64,000 nucleotides of DNA from NCBI GenBank assembly GCA_965198495.1, contig CBDAPL010000001.1, positions 1,674,001-1,738,000 on the forward strand, written 5' to 3'. The stretch's first letter is position 1. Every line of letters begins with the position of its first letter. The position numbers and the translations under genes were made by a program. The DNA is from RH-AL1 sp965198495 (GTDB lineage: Bacteria; Pseudomonadota; Alphaproteobacteria; Rhizobiales; Beijerinckiaceae). The notes beneath the pieces were generated by a model that ran no database searches, had not been told where the DNA came from, and saw nothing but the letters and a program-made list of their open reading frames with translations. Of the stretch, positions 36,176 to 45,715 are shown in pieces.

Positions 36176-36997
36176 GTGCTGAACGATCTCGTGACCATCG
36201 TGACCGGCGGGAGCCGTGGCTTGGGCAAGGCGATGGCGCTCGCCCTCGTCGCGGCGGGTGGCCGTGTCGTGATCACCGGAGCGAGCGCCACCGACGAACT
36301 CGCGAGGACCGATGCCGAGATCGCCGCCGCCCACGGTCCCGGACGCGTGCTGAAGTACGTCGCGGACGTCACCGATCCCGCCGATTGCGCCAATTCCGTT
36401 GCCGCGGCCATCGACGCGTTCGGCCGCGTGGACGGCCTGATCAACAATGCCGGGCGCGGTATGCGGGTGATCAGCGAGACCTTCAACACGACGCCGGTGT
36501 GTTTCTGGGACATCGAACCCCGGGACTGGGCGCTGATCCTCGACATCAATGTCGACGGCGCCTTCCACATGGCGCGGGCGGTAATGCCGCATTTCCTCGC
36601 GCAAGGCTCCGGCCGCATCATCAACATCTCGACGAGCGACCAGACCATGGTGCGGTGCGGCTACGCGCCCTACGGGCCGAGCAAGGCCGCCCTCGAGGCG
36701 TTGTCACGCTGCTGGGCACAAGATGTCGAAGGCACCGGCGTCACCGTCAACGTCCTGCTTCCGGGCGGGGCGTCGGCGACGGACCTGCTCCCAGCCGGAC
36801 CGAACCAGCGCGGCGCCGACGGCAACTTGCTCGATCCTGCCCTCATGGGGCCGCCGGCGGTGTGGCTGATGTCTGCGGCGTCCGCGGCGCACAACGGCGA
36901 ACGCTTCATCGCCCGGCTCTGGGATCCGTCGCGGGCGCCGGAGCAGGCCGCCGCCGTCGCCCGGAGCGCCCCGGTCGCCCGGCCCTCGATCATGTGA
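36176..36997 (+). CDS. Short-chain dehydrogenase/reductase
   Basis: A 273-residue classical SDR. The cofactor motif is TGGSRGLGKA and NNAG lies near residue 97. The catalytic Ser sits in ISTSDQT and Tyr/Lys in YGPSKAA. It starts with GTG four bases after the FUSC stop. The acidic residue that would specify NAD is unclear. Substrate unknown; it shares an operon with the lyase-family enzyme. Confidence 0.85.
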   Translation: MLNDLVTIVTGGSRGLGKAMALALVAAGGRVVITGASATDELARTDAEIAAAHGPGRVLKYVADVTDPADCANSVAAAIDAFGRVDGLINNAGRGMRVISETFNTTPVCFWDIEPRDWALILDINVDGAFHMARAVMPHFLAQGSGRIINISTSDQTMVRCGYAPYGPSKAALEALSRCWAQDVEGTGVTVNVLLPGGASATDLLPAGPNQRGADGNLLDPALMGPPAVWLMSAASAAHNGERFIARLWDPSRAPEQAAAVARSAPVARPSIM

Positions 36998-36999
36998 GA

Positions 37000-37869
37000 T
37001 CAGGCGACCTCGAAGCGTGCGCGAAAACCGTCGTTCGTGCGCAGGATCGAGACGCGACCGCTGCCGCGAAAATGCGCGGGCACGAGGCTGCGGCGCTCTT
37101 CCGACAGTTCTTCCAAGAGCCGCAGGCGCAGCGCCGCCGCTTGCGATGGGTCGGAGCAGAACGCGCTTGATAAAGCCGGCTCGGCGACCTGCGCCGGCGA
37201 ATGGAAGGCATCGCCGCAGAACAGGGCCGCACCGCCGGGACGATCGATACGCAGGCCCATCTGCCCCGGCGAATGACCGGCGAGCGGCACCAGCGTCAGT
37301 CCGGCCGCGAGGCTGTAGCCGTCGTCCACGAGCCGCATCTGTCCGCTCTCGACGATCGGCAGGACGCTGTCGTTGAAAGCGCCGTGGTTCCTGTCCCGTC
37401 GCTCGGACCAGTGCGCGTATTCCTGCCGTCCGATCAGATAGCGCGCCTTGCGGAAGGTCGGCTCCCACCGACCATCGCGCCACATCGTGTTCCACCCGAC
37501 ATGGTCGGCGTGGAGATGCGTGCAGAAGACGATGTCGATCGCCTCGGGCGGCACCCCGGCACGGCGAAGGCGTGCGAGGAAGCCGCTGTCCTCACGCTGG
37601 TGCCAAGCGACAAGGTTCGGCCGCGCCTTATGCTCGCCGACGCAGGTGTCGACGAGGACGTTCAGGCGGTCGACCTGGAGCAGGAAGGTTTGTAGCGCCA
37701 GGTGCACCGTCGTGAACGCGTCGTCGAAATGATCGGGGACCAGCAGCGCGCGATGAGGTTCGAGGCGCGAAGGCTCGGCATGCGGGAACAGCCGGCCGAT
37801 GGGAAGGTCGAACGGGTCGATGTCGGCGATCGCGGTCACGGTGACATCGCCGATGCGCCAGCGCTTCAT
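37000..37869 (-). CDS. Metallo-beta-lactamase-fold hydrolase
   Basis: A 289-residue MBL hydrolase with the dinuclear zinc motif THLHADHVGW and further ligands in AGHSPGQMG, CGDAFHSP and VPAHF. It starts at ATG 37869 and converges on the SDR gene, leaving only two bases between stops. Such enzymes hydrolyse lactones, esters or amides. No signal peptide. Confidence 0.88.
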   Translation of the reverse strand: MKRWRIGDVTVTAIADIDPFDLPIGRLFPHAEPSRLEPHRALLVPDHFDDAFTTVHLALQTFLLQVDRLNVLVDTCVGEHKARPNLVAWHQREDSGFLARLRRAGVPPEAIDIVFCTHLHADHVGWNTMWRDGRWEPTFRKARYLIGRQEYAHWSERRDRNHGAFNDSVLPIVESGQMRLVDDGYSLAAGLTLVPLAGHSPGQMGLRIDRPGGAALFCGDAFHSPAQVAEPALSSAFCSDPSQAAALRLRLLEELSEERRSLVPAHFRGSGRVSILRTNDGFRARFEVA

Positions 37870-38091
37870 GCGTTCCACCTTTCCGCCCGCCAGCCCCAAC
37901 AGCCTCCGACGGTGCGAGAAACTACTCGGTGCGGCGCGCCGCGTCGTCTAAGAAGGCGCGGGACCCGCGACGCGTGGCCGATCTGACCGCCAGGCGATAA
38001 ATACCGAGTTTGGTCCAGCTTTCCCGGCCGGAGCCCCTTACCCTCACTTGGCGTCATCCCCGATGTCGACAAAGCTTCGAGACAGGACCTG

Positions 38092-38760
38092 ATGAGACAA
38101 GCCACGGCGCCTCGATTGACGACGGATCCGCCGCACGAGGTGTACCTCCGGCAAGGATTCGGCCAGAGCTCGGGCTTCGGCCGGAAACCGGCGATCATCG
38201 TCGTCGACTTCACCTGGAGCTTCGTCGATCCCGCGCAATTCGGCGGCGGCAATGTCGCCGACGCTGTCACCGCGACCGCTCGACTGCTGGCCGCCGCCCG
38301 CCAGGCCGGATGGCCGATCGCCTATTCGCGTGTCGTCTACGCGGACGATGGCTCGGACGCCGGACCTTTCGCCACGAAAGTCCCGGGCCTGCTCACCCAA
38401 ACCGAACATAGCCCGGCGACGCGGATCGTCGACGAGCTCGCGCCGATCTCAGGCGACCTCGTGCTTCGCAAGACCGCCGCTTCGGCTTTCTTCGGCACCG
38501 GTCTTCTTCCATGGCTCGTTGCCAAGGGGGTCGACACGCTGATCGTGACCGGCGCGACGACATCTGGATGCGTTCGCGCCACGGTGGTCGATTCCGTCAG
38601 CTACGGCTTCACGACGGTCGTGCCGGCGGATTGCGTCGGCGACAGGGCCGAGGGTCCGCACGCGGCGAGCCTCTTCGACATGGGGCAGAAATACGCCGAC
38701 GTCGTTTCAGGCGCGGCGCTGATCGAGAGGGCGAACCTTTGGCGGGAGGCCGGCCGATGA
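38092..38760 (+). CDS. Isochorismatase-family amidohydrolase (maleamate / N-carbamoylsarcosine amidase type)
   Basis: A 222-residue cysteine hydrolase. The triad is visible: Asp39 (VVDFTWSF), Lys127 (LRKTAAS) and Cys160 (TTSGCVRAT), and the cis-peptide region GATTSG is intact. The overall pattern matches N-carbamoylsarcosine and maleamate (NicF) amidases. Its stop overlaps the start of a FAD ring-hydroxylase gene (ATGA), and a maleate-isomerase relative follows, as in nicotinate-type pathways. A half-amide substrate is likely (inference). Confidence 0.85.
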   Translation: MRQATAPRLTTDPPHEVYLRQGFGQSSGFGRKPAIIVVDFTWSFVDPAQFGGGNVADAVTATARLLAAARQAGWPIAYSRVVYADDGSDAGPFATKVPGLLTQTEHSPATRIVDELAPISGDLVLRKTAASAFFGTGLLPWLVAKGVDTLIVTGATTSGCVRATVVDSVSYGFTTVVPADCVGDRAEGPHAASLFDMGQKYADVVSGAALIERANLWREAGR

Positions 38761-39950
38761 GCGCGAAGCAGCTTGACGTCCTGGTCTGTGGCGGCGGTCC
38801 CGCTGGGATCGTCGCCGGCGTCGCGCTTGCCGCCGCCGGACTCGACGTCGTGGTCCTCGAAGCCGCCGCGGCGCATGCGAGCGACCTGCGCGCTTCGACC
38901 CTTCATCCCCCGACGCTCGATTATCTGGCAGAGATGGGCCTTGCACAGGAATTGTTCCCGCTCGGTCTGAAATCCCCGGAAAATCGCTACTTCAATCGTC
39001 AGACCGGCGCCTGCATCTCCTTCGACCTCGGCGAACTCGCCGATATCAGCGAGCATCCGTACCGCCTGCAGTGCGAACAATGGAAGCTGACGACCATCGG
39101 CAGCCGCAGGATCGCGGATAGGCTGCGTTTATCCTGCCGCGTCACCGGTGCGCAGCAGACGGAGGACGGCGTCGTCGTTCAGGCGGAGACGCCCGACGGC
39201 GCGTGCGAATACAAGGCGCGTTACGTCGTTGCCTGCGACGGCGCCGGTTCCGTCCTGCGCAAGACGCTCGGCATCGGCTTCGACGGCTTCACCTACGAAG
39301 AGAAGTTCCTGTGCCTGTCGACCTTGGCGCCGATGCACGATCGCCTGCCGGACATCTGCAATGTCAATTACATGGCAGACCCGACCGAATGGCTTGTGCT
39401 GCTGCGCGCGCCCAGCGCCTGGCGCGTGCTGGTCCCGGCCGCCGAGCATATACCCGACGCCGAGCTGCTCTCGGACCGCAAGAAGGACGAGGTGTTCGCC
39501 CGCCTTCTCAAGACCGACGAGGTCATCGAGACGCTGCACCGCACGATCTACCGCGTGCATCAACGCGTCGCCAAGACGTATCGTGCGGGTCGCATCATCC
39601 TCGCCGGCGACGCGGCCCACCTCAACAATCCGATCGGCGGGTTCGGCATGAACTCCGCACTGCACGACGTTCGCAATCTCTGCGACAAGCTGGTGCGCAT
39701 CGTGAAGGGCGGCGAACCGGCGGACCCGCTGCTCGACCTCTACGAGCGGCAGCGCAAGACGGTCATGGAAGAATTCATCCAGGCGCAGAGCATGCGCAAC
39801 AAGCGCGCGATGGAGATGTCCGCCGAGGCCAGTGCGGAAGACGCCGAGGACGAGCTGCGGCGCGCCTCCGAAGACCCGGCCCTGCGCCGTCAGTTCCTGA
39901 TGCGGCAGTCGATGTACAACGCCGTTCGACGCGAGGCCGAGATCGCATGA
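38757..39950 (+). CDS. FAD-dependent aromatic/N-heterocycle monooxygenase, copy 1
   Basis: A 397-residue flavoprotein of the PHBH class. It has the N-terminal GGGPAG dinucleotide motif, DG motif CDGAGS and the C-terminal GDAAHLNNPIGGFGMN. Overlap by ATGA with the upstream hydrolase and with the downstream gene makes it the middle of a tightly coupled operon. A paralogue with the same layout lies at 44498-45715 on the other strand. Related enzymes hydroxylate 6-hydroxynicotinate or open pyridine rings; the substrate here is unknown. Confidence 0.88.
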   Translation: MSAKQLDVLVCGGGPAGIVAGVALAAAGLDVVVLEAAAAHASDLRASTLHPPTLDYLAEMGLAQELFPLGLKSPENRYFNRQTGACISFDLGELADISEHPYRLQCEQWKLTTIGSRRIADRLRLSCRVTGAQQTEDGVVVQAETPDGACEYKARYVVACDGAGSVLRKTLGIGFDGFTYEEKFLCLSTLAPMHDRLPDICNVNYMADPTEWLVLLRAPSAWRVLVPAAEHIPDAELLSDRKKDEVFARLLKTDEVIETLHRTIYRVHQRVAKTYRAGRIILAGDAAHLNNPIGGFGMNSALHDVRNLCDKLVRIVKGGEPADPLLDLYERQRKTVMEEFIQAQSMRNKRAMEMSAEASAEDAEDELRRASEDPALRRQFLMRQSMYNAVRREAEIA

Positions 39951-40717
39951 GCGGGACAGCGGTGCCGACCTCGAAGGACGTTCTCGGCTGGCGCCGCAAG
40001 TTCGGCGTCCTCGGGCCCTCGACCAATACGGTCGTCCAGCCCGACTTCGACGATCTGCGGCCGGCCGGCGTCACCAACCACTACAGCCGGATCTTCACGC
40101 CGGACGCGCAGGCGATCAGCGACGAGACGTTCATGGCCGGCGCGCGGCTCATCGGGCAGAACACGCTCGATGCGGTGCGCAGTGTCGCGACCTCGCGGCC
40201 CCATTACATGGTCATGGGCATGTCGGCCGTGACGTTCTTCGGCGGCATGGAGGGCGCCGATGCCTTCCAGCGCTCGATCGAAGCGGAAAGCGGCGTCGGC
40301 GTCAGCATCGGATCGCATGCCTGCGCCGCCGCCTTGAAAGCCTACGGTGGCGTTCGCCGGATCGCCGTCCTCTCCCCGTATTTCCCGTCGGCGAATGCCG
40401 AGGTGATCCGCTACTTCGCCGACGCCGGCTTCGACGTCGTCCGCGATCATTGCTTGCGCTGCCCGAGCTGGACGGCCATCGCCGAAGTCACGCCGGCCGT
40501 CTTGCGTATGGTCCTGCGCGCCCTCGATGGCGACGACATCGACGCCATCGTCCAGGTCGGCACCAATCTCAGCATGATCCGGCTTGCCGCCGCGGCCGAA
40601 CTCTGGCTCGGCAAGCCGGTCATCGCGATCAACACCGCCACCTACTGGCACGCGCTTCGCGCCAACGGCATCGCCGACGGACGCGAAGGCTTCGGACGAC
40701 TTCTCCAGGAGTTCTAG
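39947..40717 (+). CDS. Asp/Glu racemase-superfamily protein (maleate isomerase relative) without catalytic cysteines, copy 1
   Basis: A 256-residue protein with the family N-terminus GPSTNTVVQPDF and LRPAGVTNHYSRI. Maleate isomerase uses two cysteines (C76 and C194 in Nocardia). By my alignment those positions are Met92 (MGMSAVTFFGG) and Gly205 (IVQVGTNLSM). It shares these losses with the copy at 51075-51818. The fold and operon suggest action on a small dicarboxylate or half-amide, but the usual cysteine mechanism cannot apply. ATG overlaps the preceding stop. Confidence 0.82.
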   Translation: MSGTAVPTSKDVLGWRRKFGVLGPSTNTVVQPDFDDLRPAGVTNHYSRIFTPDAQAISDETFMAGARLIGQNTLDAVRSVATSRPHYMVMGMSAVTFFGGMEGADAFQRSIEAESGVGVSIGSHACAAALKAYGGVRRIAVLSPYFPSANAEVIRYFADAGFDVVRDHCLRCPSWTAIAEVTPAVLRMVLRALDGDDIDAIVQVGTNLSMIRLAAAAELWLGKPVIAINTATYWHALRANGIADGREGFGRLLQEF

Positions 40718-40720
40718 CGC

Positions 40721-41992
40721 ATGCCCGTGACATCGGCGGCAACGGATCCGACGCTCGTGGCGTCGACGAGCACGGAACGCGCCCGCTCCGGAGAGTTCCG
40801 GCGGGGCTGGACGGTCCTCCTCGCGGGTACCATCGGGACGGGCCTCGGCACCACCGGGCTGCCGTTCTACTCCTTCGGCCAGTTCGTCCGTCCCGTCGCG
40901 CAGGAGTTCGGCTGGAGCCGCGGGGCGATGTCCGGCGGCGTCCTGTGCCTGATGATCGGCACGGTGATCACCTCGCCCTTCATCGGCCGCGCGGTCGACC
41001 GCTTCGGTGTCCGCTGGGTAGCGGCGCTTTCGCAAATCGGTCTCGCGATCGGCTTTTTCTGCGTCTCCCTCGTCGGGCCATCGCTCCTCGGCTTCTACGC
41101 CGCTTGGCTCACCCTGTCGGCGCTCGGGTCAGGCACCTCGCCGATCGTGTGGACGCGCGCGGTCGCGGGCTGGTTCGAGCGGAGCCGCGGTCTCGCCTTC
41201 GGCATCATGCTTTGCGGCACCGGCATCGTCGCCATTTTCGCGCCACCCCTAATCAATCACCTCATCGCCGGCTACGGCTGGCGCTTCGCCTATCGGATGC
41301 TCGCCTTGACCGTGCTCGTGATCGGCCTGCCGGTGACCTTGTCGCTCCTGCGGAGCGGACGCGACCCAAATGGTGCCGCCGAACCGGCAGCGTTGGCGGG
41401 TTACACGCTCCGCGAGGCCCTCAAGAGCAGCGCCTTCTGGCGTCTCGAGGCGGCATTCTTCCTGATCTCGCTGGTGGTCGGCGGCCTCATCGTCCATCTG
41501 CCGGCCATGCTGGTGGATCGCGGCTACAGCCCGGCCGTCGCGGCGGTGACGGTCGGATATCTCGGCTATGCCATCATCGTCGGGCGGCTCTCCCTCGGGA
41601 CGCTCGTGGATCGCTTTCCCCCGGCCTTGGTCGGCGCGTCGCTCATCTCGCTCTCGGCCTTCGCCTCGCTCCTCTTGGCGCAGGGCGCGGCGCCGCTCGC
41701 CGCCACGCTCCTTCTCGGCCTATGCGCCGGTGCGGAAGTCGATCTGCTGGCCTTCCTGGTCAGCCGGCTGTTCGGGCTGAGGAATTACGCGCAGATCTAC
41801 GGCTGCGGCATCTCCGCCTTCACGGCCGGCGCGGGCGTCGGCCCCTACCTCGCCGGGCACGTGCACGATCTTTCAGGGAGCTACGTCCCGGCGCTTTACG
41901 GCTTTGCCGCCGCGATCATCGTGGCGGCCGTGCTCATCGCGTCGCTGGGCAGGCGTGTCCCGGCGTCACGCCAGGCGCCGTCCGCATCGTGA
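40721..41992 (+). CDS. MFS transporter (OFA/MCT-like)
   Basis: A 423-residue 12-helix major facilitator. The conserved loop 2-3 motif appears as GRAVDRFGVRW, and the first helices (TGLPFYSFGQFV) resemble oxalate/formate- and monocarboxylate-type carriers. It ends the four-gene operon with the amidohydrolase and monooxygenase, starting three bases after the previous gene. It probably imports the growth substrate or a carboxylate. Confidence 0.88.
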   Translation: MPVTSAATDPTLVASTSTERARSGEFRRGWTVLLAGTIGTGLGTTGLPFYSFGQFVRPVAQEFGWSRGAMSGGVLCLMIGTVITSPFIGRAVDRFGVRWVAALSQIGLAIGFFCVSLVGPSLLGFYAAWLTLSALGSGTSPIVWTRAVAGWFERSRGLAFGIMLCGTGIVAIFAPPLINHLIAGYGWRFAYRMLALTVLVIGLPVTLSLLRSGRDPNGAAEPAALAGYTLREALKSSAFWRLEAAFFLISLVVGGLIVHLPAMLVDRGYSPAVAAVTVGYLGYAIIVGRLSLGTLVDRFPPALVGASLISLSAFASLLLAQGAAPLAATLLLGLCAGAEVDLLAFLVSRLFGLRNYAQIYGCGISAFTAGAGVGPYLAGHVHDLSGSYVPALYGFAAAIIVAAVLIASLGRRVPASRQAPSAS

Positions 41993-42096
41993 AGGCGGAC
42001 ACTTTCCCGCTCAGCCGTCGACTGGGCTGACGTTGCGCACGCCTAGTCCCTGCTTCAAGCGCGCGGATTTTAGCGTCGCGCGACAGCATCGGACCG

Positions 42097-42115
42097 GAAA
42101 ATGCGCAGCATTTTC
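42097..42115. terminator. Palindrome between convergent genes
   Basis: A perfect 8-bp inverted repeat with a 3-base loop (GAAAATGC-GCA-GCATTTTC) lies between the MFS gene and the convergent IclR gene. A T-run on either strand is built into the arm, so it could terminate both transcripts. The flanking text looks like a dispersed palindromic element of rhizobia (recollection, unverified). Confidence 0.5.
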
Positions 42116-42141
42116 GGATCAGCCGATGTGAACACAAGGAC

Positions 42142-42966
42142 TTAGACCGTAGTGGGCTCTGGCGAGTATGCGCATTGCCCAACGAGCGTCATGTCCGATG
42201 ACGCTAGCTTGTTGGCGATGATCGCCGTCGTATCCAGCAACATCCCCGAGAACTGCTCGATCGCCGCCGCCATGCTCATGACCGAGGCGAAAACGGTCAT
42301 TGTCAACGTCCCTCTGCATTCTCCATCCACCATGATGGGCGCCGCCATGGCGGACGTTTTCCCAGGATGCGCATTGTTCTGACATCGTTCCATCGACGCG
42401 AAGCCCTGGCGGCGAATCTCGTCGAACTTCAGCGTCATAACGCGCCGGGCATAGGCGCTACTGTAATCGGCGGATTGCTCCACACCGGTGAGAATGGCCT
42501 CGCGTTCATCGGCGGGACAAAAGGCAAGGTAGGTCAGACCGGCACAGCAGCCCAAGACCGGGAACGTATAGCCGGGATGGTAGATCGTAAGGGTCTTGGG
42601 CGACAGCCGATGGCTCGAGGCGCGAATGATCATTGTCGACCCCACCCGGCTGCAGACGGCGAGCGGCCACAGGATCGAGCGGGTCACATCTTCGATCGTT
42701 GTTCGGGACGCGGCTCCCAGATCATCGCCCTCGCTGAAGCCGTGGCTGAGCGTGCGAACCAGACAGGTGGGTCGGTAAGACTTCCGGCCCGGCTCGCGCT
42801 CGACCATGCCTTCGTCGATGAGGGTTTCGACGATCCGACAAGCCGTTGGGTAAGGCAGCGAGGTGGCCTTCGCGATCGATGCCATGTCCAGCGACGAGTG
42901 CTGGTTGATGACGCGCAGAACCGCGAGGCCTCGACCGATCGCACGAACCGCACCCTCTCGCTGCAT
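42142..42966 (-). CDS. IclR-family transcriptional regulator
   Basis: A 274-residue regulator. A winged helix-turn-helix fills residues ~5-65 (MASIAKATSLPYPTACRIVETL). The IclR effector domain follows (~80-250, with HPGYTFPVLGCCAGLTYLAF). It lies between the two oppositely oriented monooxygenase operons and is a natural candidate to control one or both. The effector is probably a pathway carboxylate (family knowledge). Confidence 0.9.
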   Translation of the reverse strand: MQREGAVRAIGRGLAVLRVINQHSSLDMASIAKATSLPYPTACRIVETLIDEGMVEREPGRKSYRPTCLVRTLSHGFSEGDDLGAASRTTIEDVTRSILWPLAVCSRVGSTMIIRASSHRLSPKTLTIYHPGYTFPVLGCCAGLTYLAFCPADEREAILTGVEQSADYSSAYARRVMTLKFDEIRRQGFASMERCQNNAHPGKTSAMAAPIMVDGECRGTLTMTVFASVMSMAAAIEQFSGMLLDTTAIIANKLASSDMTLVGQCAYSPEPTTV

Positions 42967-43172
42967 GTAGCCCTCGGCCGACGTCCTTTGTCAGCATCTC
43001 AATGAAATCTAGTGGCAACCTCTATGCCAGTATGTAGCATTAAGGAGCGTTGCGAACGATATTCGTTATCGCCGCCCATGCAGGTCCGGGACACAGCTAA
43101 TCAATCGTGCGACGGCGAAGCGCCCACGCAGGGCTATGGTTTTGCGTCAAACCTCGCGTCTTGCTGGCGGAA

Positions 43173-44087
43173 CTATTCGAGTTGGCCGGCGAAATGGCTC
43201 TCGTGATTCTCGATGTACCATGAGGCGATCTCTTCGCGCGTCGCCCACCAGACGTGCGGTAGCGACTTGGCGTACTCGATGAACTCTCGAAGGGCGCGGA
43301 TCCGATGAGCCCGCCCGGTGACGTGAGGGTGCATGCCGACATTCATGATCCGACCTGTCGACGCCCCTTCTTCGTAGAGGACGTCGAGCTCCTCGATCAG
43401 GGCGTCCCGCACCTGGTCGGTCGTGTAGTTCCGCCGCGTGATCAAGGTGAAATCGTTGATCTCGTTCGAGTAGGGGACGCTCACGATCGGTCCGCTCGAC
43501 GTGTGCAGCATGAAGGGTTGGTCGTCATTCATGATGTCGCAGTAGAACAAGGCTCCGTACTCGGCGAGGATGCCCGCAGTCTGCAGCGTGCCGCGCAGTG
43601 ACGACGACAGCCAGCCCTTCGACTTGCGGCCGGTCGCCTTCTCGAAAGCGTCGAGCGTGCGCAGGACGATCTCGCGTTCTCTCGCGGGATCGTCGTTGAA
43701 GTTGGTCAGCAACTCGCCCTGTTCCCAATTGTGAGCGAGCAGTTCCCAGCCGCGCTCCAGCACGGCATCCGTCATGGCCTTGCGGCGCTCGAAGGTCACG
43801 GCGTTGGTGGTGCACGATGCCTTGACCCCAAGCTTGTCGAGACAGTCGATGAGTCGCCAGATACCGACCCTCTGGCCGTACTCGCGCCAAGTATAGTTCG
43901 GAAAGTCGGGTGTGTTCCCGGGCAGGATATCCGGCAGCAAGGACGGGCCGCCGGCGTAGTAAGGCTTGTCCGTCTCCTTGGTCAGGTCCCATGTCTCGAG
44001 ATTGAAGGTGAGGATCAGCGCGACCCGGGCGCCGTTCGGCCATCGCAGCGGATTTCGTGCGGGCAGCGGTACGTAGGGGTATTCCAT
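43173..44087 (-). CDS. Polysaccharide-deacetylase-fold hydrolase (PuuE / cyclic-imide-hydrolase type), copy 1
   Basis: A 304-residue NodB-fold protein. The start ATG 44087 has GGAAAGGA upstream. The family signature is visible in RWPNGARVALILTFNLETWD, PNYTWREYG and MHPHVTGRAHR. Close relatives include PuuE-type allantoinase and bacterial imidase, which opens cyclic imides such as succinimide and maleimide to half-amides. It has a paralogue at 50163-51050. Activity on an imide fits the neighbouring half-amidase genes, but allantoin-like or hydantoin-like substrates remain possible. Confidence 0.82.
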   Translation of the reverse strand: MEYPYVPLPARNPLRWPNGARVALILTFNLETWDLTKETDKPYYAGGPSLLPDILPGNTPDFPNYTWREYGQRVGIWRLIDCLDKLGVKASCTTNAVTFERRKAMTDAVLERGWELLAHNWEQGELLTNFNDDPAREREIVLRTLDAFEKATGRKSKGWLSSSLRGTLQTAGILAEYGALFYCDIMNDDQPFMLHTSSGPIVSVPYSNEINDFTLITRRNYTTDQVRDALIEELDVLYEEGASTGRIMNVGMHPHVTGRAHRIRALREFIEYAKSLPHVWWATREEIASWYIENHESHFAGQLE

Positions 44088-44101
44088 GGCGTCCTTTCCG
44101 G

Positions 44102-44371
44102 TCAGATGCTGTGACGTGTTGATCCTGCGTCGTCTCCGAAGGCCGCCCGCGGGGCCGTCGATCCGAGGATGACGGGGACGCCGTGCGTATGCTCGAGCAT
44201 CCGCTGGTGTCGGCGCTCGGCGCCGTCCGAACCGTCCCAGAACGTCTCCGCCGTGTCGGGAATGGCGATGCGGGAGAAATGGTTGGCGACCCCCGGCGGG
44301 CGCATGCTGTCGTCGTCGGGTTGCACGATGGTGTTCGTCGAGGGCGCGACAACGGCGGTTTCGCGCGCCAT
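44102..44371 (-). pseudogene. Remnant of an Asp/Glu racemase-superfamily gene
   Basis: An 89-residue frame begins with VVAPSTNTIVQPDDDSMRPP and GVANHFSRIAIPDT, clearly matching the N-termini of the two full-length relatives (256 and 247 residues). After ~45 residues the match fails, apart from a GVPVILGSTA stretch resembling the GVGVSIGSHA region. It appears to be an internally deleted and truncated third copy. It sits between the monooxygenase and deacetylase-fold genes, where the intact gene would be expected. Confidence 0.75.
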
Positions 44372-44497
44372 CCCAAGGCATCAGGCATGGAACCTCGTGG
44401 TGGTCCATCTCATCGATCTTTTCACGGTCGCCGTTCGGCGTCCCGCGCCGAGATCAAAGTCACCGGCAGGCGATTATGCGCGGCGTCCCGCGTCGGC

Positions 44498-45715
44498 TCA
44501 TTGGATCTCCGCCGCCCGGTTCACCATGGCGATGAGCGAGCTGCGCATGAGAAAGGCGTGGTGCGCCGCCGGATCCTCGGCGGTGCGCCGCATGGCATCG
44601 AGCTTCGCCCGCCGCACGGCGCGGTCGCGTTCCTCCAGCAATTGCTTGTTGGCGATGGATTGCGCCTGCACGAACTCGACGGCGGTAAGGCGGCGCTGCC
44701 GGTCGTAGCGGTCGAGCAGCGGGTCGGCCGCCGCGCCGTTCCAGATCGCCTCGAGCTTGTCGGCGAGGTTCAGCGCATCCTGGAAGCCGCTGTTCATGCC
44801 CATGCCACCAATGGGATTGTTGATGTGGGCGGCATCACCCGCGAGCACGAAGCGACCTTGGCGGAACGACCCGGCGACGCGCTGGTGCACGTTGTACATG
44901 TTGCGGTGTACGATCGCGCAGGGCGGCCCTTCGGGCACGAGCTCGGCGAAGCGCGCGTCGATCCAGGCGTCGCTCTGGACCTCCTCGTCGGTTTCCTCCG
45001 GCTTCGCGGGGAAGACCACTCGCCAGATCCCCTGAGCGTCGCTGCCCGGCACCTTCAGCACGGCGGCCCAGCGATCGGAATGGGCGAGGTAGTTGCGGTA
45101 GCGGTAGCCTTTGAGCGCGGCGAAATCGGTGGTCGTCGTGACGATGTTAAAGCGCTCCTCCCAGGTGAACCCATCGAAGGTGACGTTCATGGCGCGGCGG
45201 ACCAGACTGCGGCCGCCGTCGCAGCCGATGAGGTAGCGGCCGCAGTGCGTCGCCGTACCGCCCTCACCGTCGTCGATGTCGACCTCGACGCGATCCGCCG
45301 TCTGACGCACCGCCTGGACGTGCACCGGGCGCATCAGGGTGAAGGCCGGCAGCCGCAGGGCGGCCTCCAGGATGATGTTGACCGTCTTGTGCTGTTCGAG
45401 CTGGATCACGAAGGGGAAGGCGCTGACGTCGGCGAGGCGCCCGCAGTCGAACTCGGCGACCACCTCGTCCGTCTCGCGGTCGCGCCACTGGAAATGTGGC
45501 GAGCGCAGGCCCTGTTCGATAATTTTGTCGGTCAGGCCGAGCGGCGCGAAGAGATCGAGGGTGGAGGGTTGCAGGGTCGCGGCGCGATGGTCGGTCGGCG
45601 GCGAGGGCGCGCGCTCGAAGATGGTGACCGGGATCCCGCGGCGGGCGAGGCTGTAGCCGGCGAGCGCCCCGGCCGGTCCGCCGCCGATGATCAGCACGCG
45701 ATGAATGTCGGACAT
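44498..45715 (-). CDS. FAD-dependent aromatic/N-heterocycle monooxygenase, copy 2
   Basis: A 405-residue PHBH-class flavoprotein with GGGPAGALAG, DG motif GCDGGRS and GDAAHINNPIGGMGMN. It shares its layout and C-terminal ending (FLMR-S-x-x-x-x-x-VNRAAEI) with copy 1 on the plus strand. It is third in a minus-strand operon: MFS, GMC oxidoreductase, monooxygenase, racemase remnant, deacetylase-fold enzyme. Substrate unknown; an N-heterocycle is suggested by context. Confidence 0.88.
   Translation of the reverse strand: MSDIHRVLIIGGGPAGALAGYSLARRGIPVTIFERAPSPPTDHRAATLQPSTLDLFAPLGLTDKIIEQGLRSPHFQWRDRETDEVVAEFDCGRLADVSAFPFVIQLEQHKTVNIILEAALRLPAFTLMRPVHVQAVRQTADRVEVDIDDGEGGTATHCGRYLIGCDGGRSLVRRAMNVTFDGFTWEERFNIVTTTTDFAALKGYRYRNYLAHSDRWAAVLKVPGSDAQGIWRVVFPAKPEETDEEVQSDAWIDARFAELVPEGPPCAIVHRNMYNVHQRVAGSFRQGRFVLAGDAAHINNPIGGMGMNSGFQDALNLADKLEAIWNGAAADPLLDRYDRQRRLTAVEFVQAQSIANKQLLEERDRAVRRAKLDAMRRTAEDPAAHHAFLMRSSLIAMVNRAAEIQ

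Noticed and set aside
39947..40717. Naming the racemase-family genes as maleate isomerase (nicE/maiA)
   Set aside because: Neither catalytic cysteine is present at the aligned positions, so the name would assert an activity the sequence does not support.
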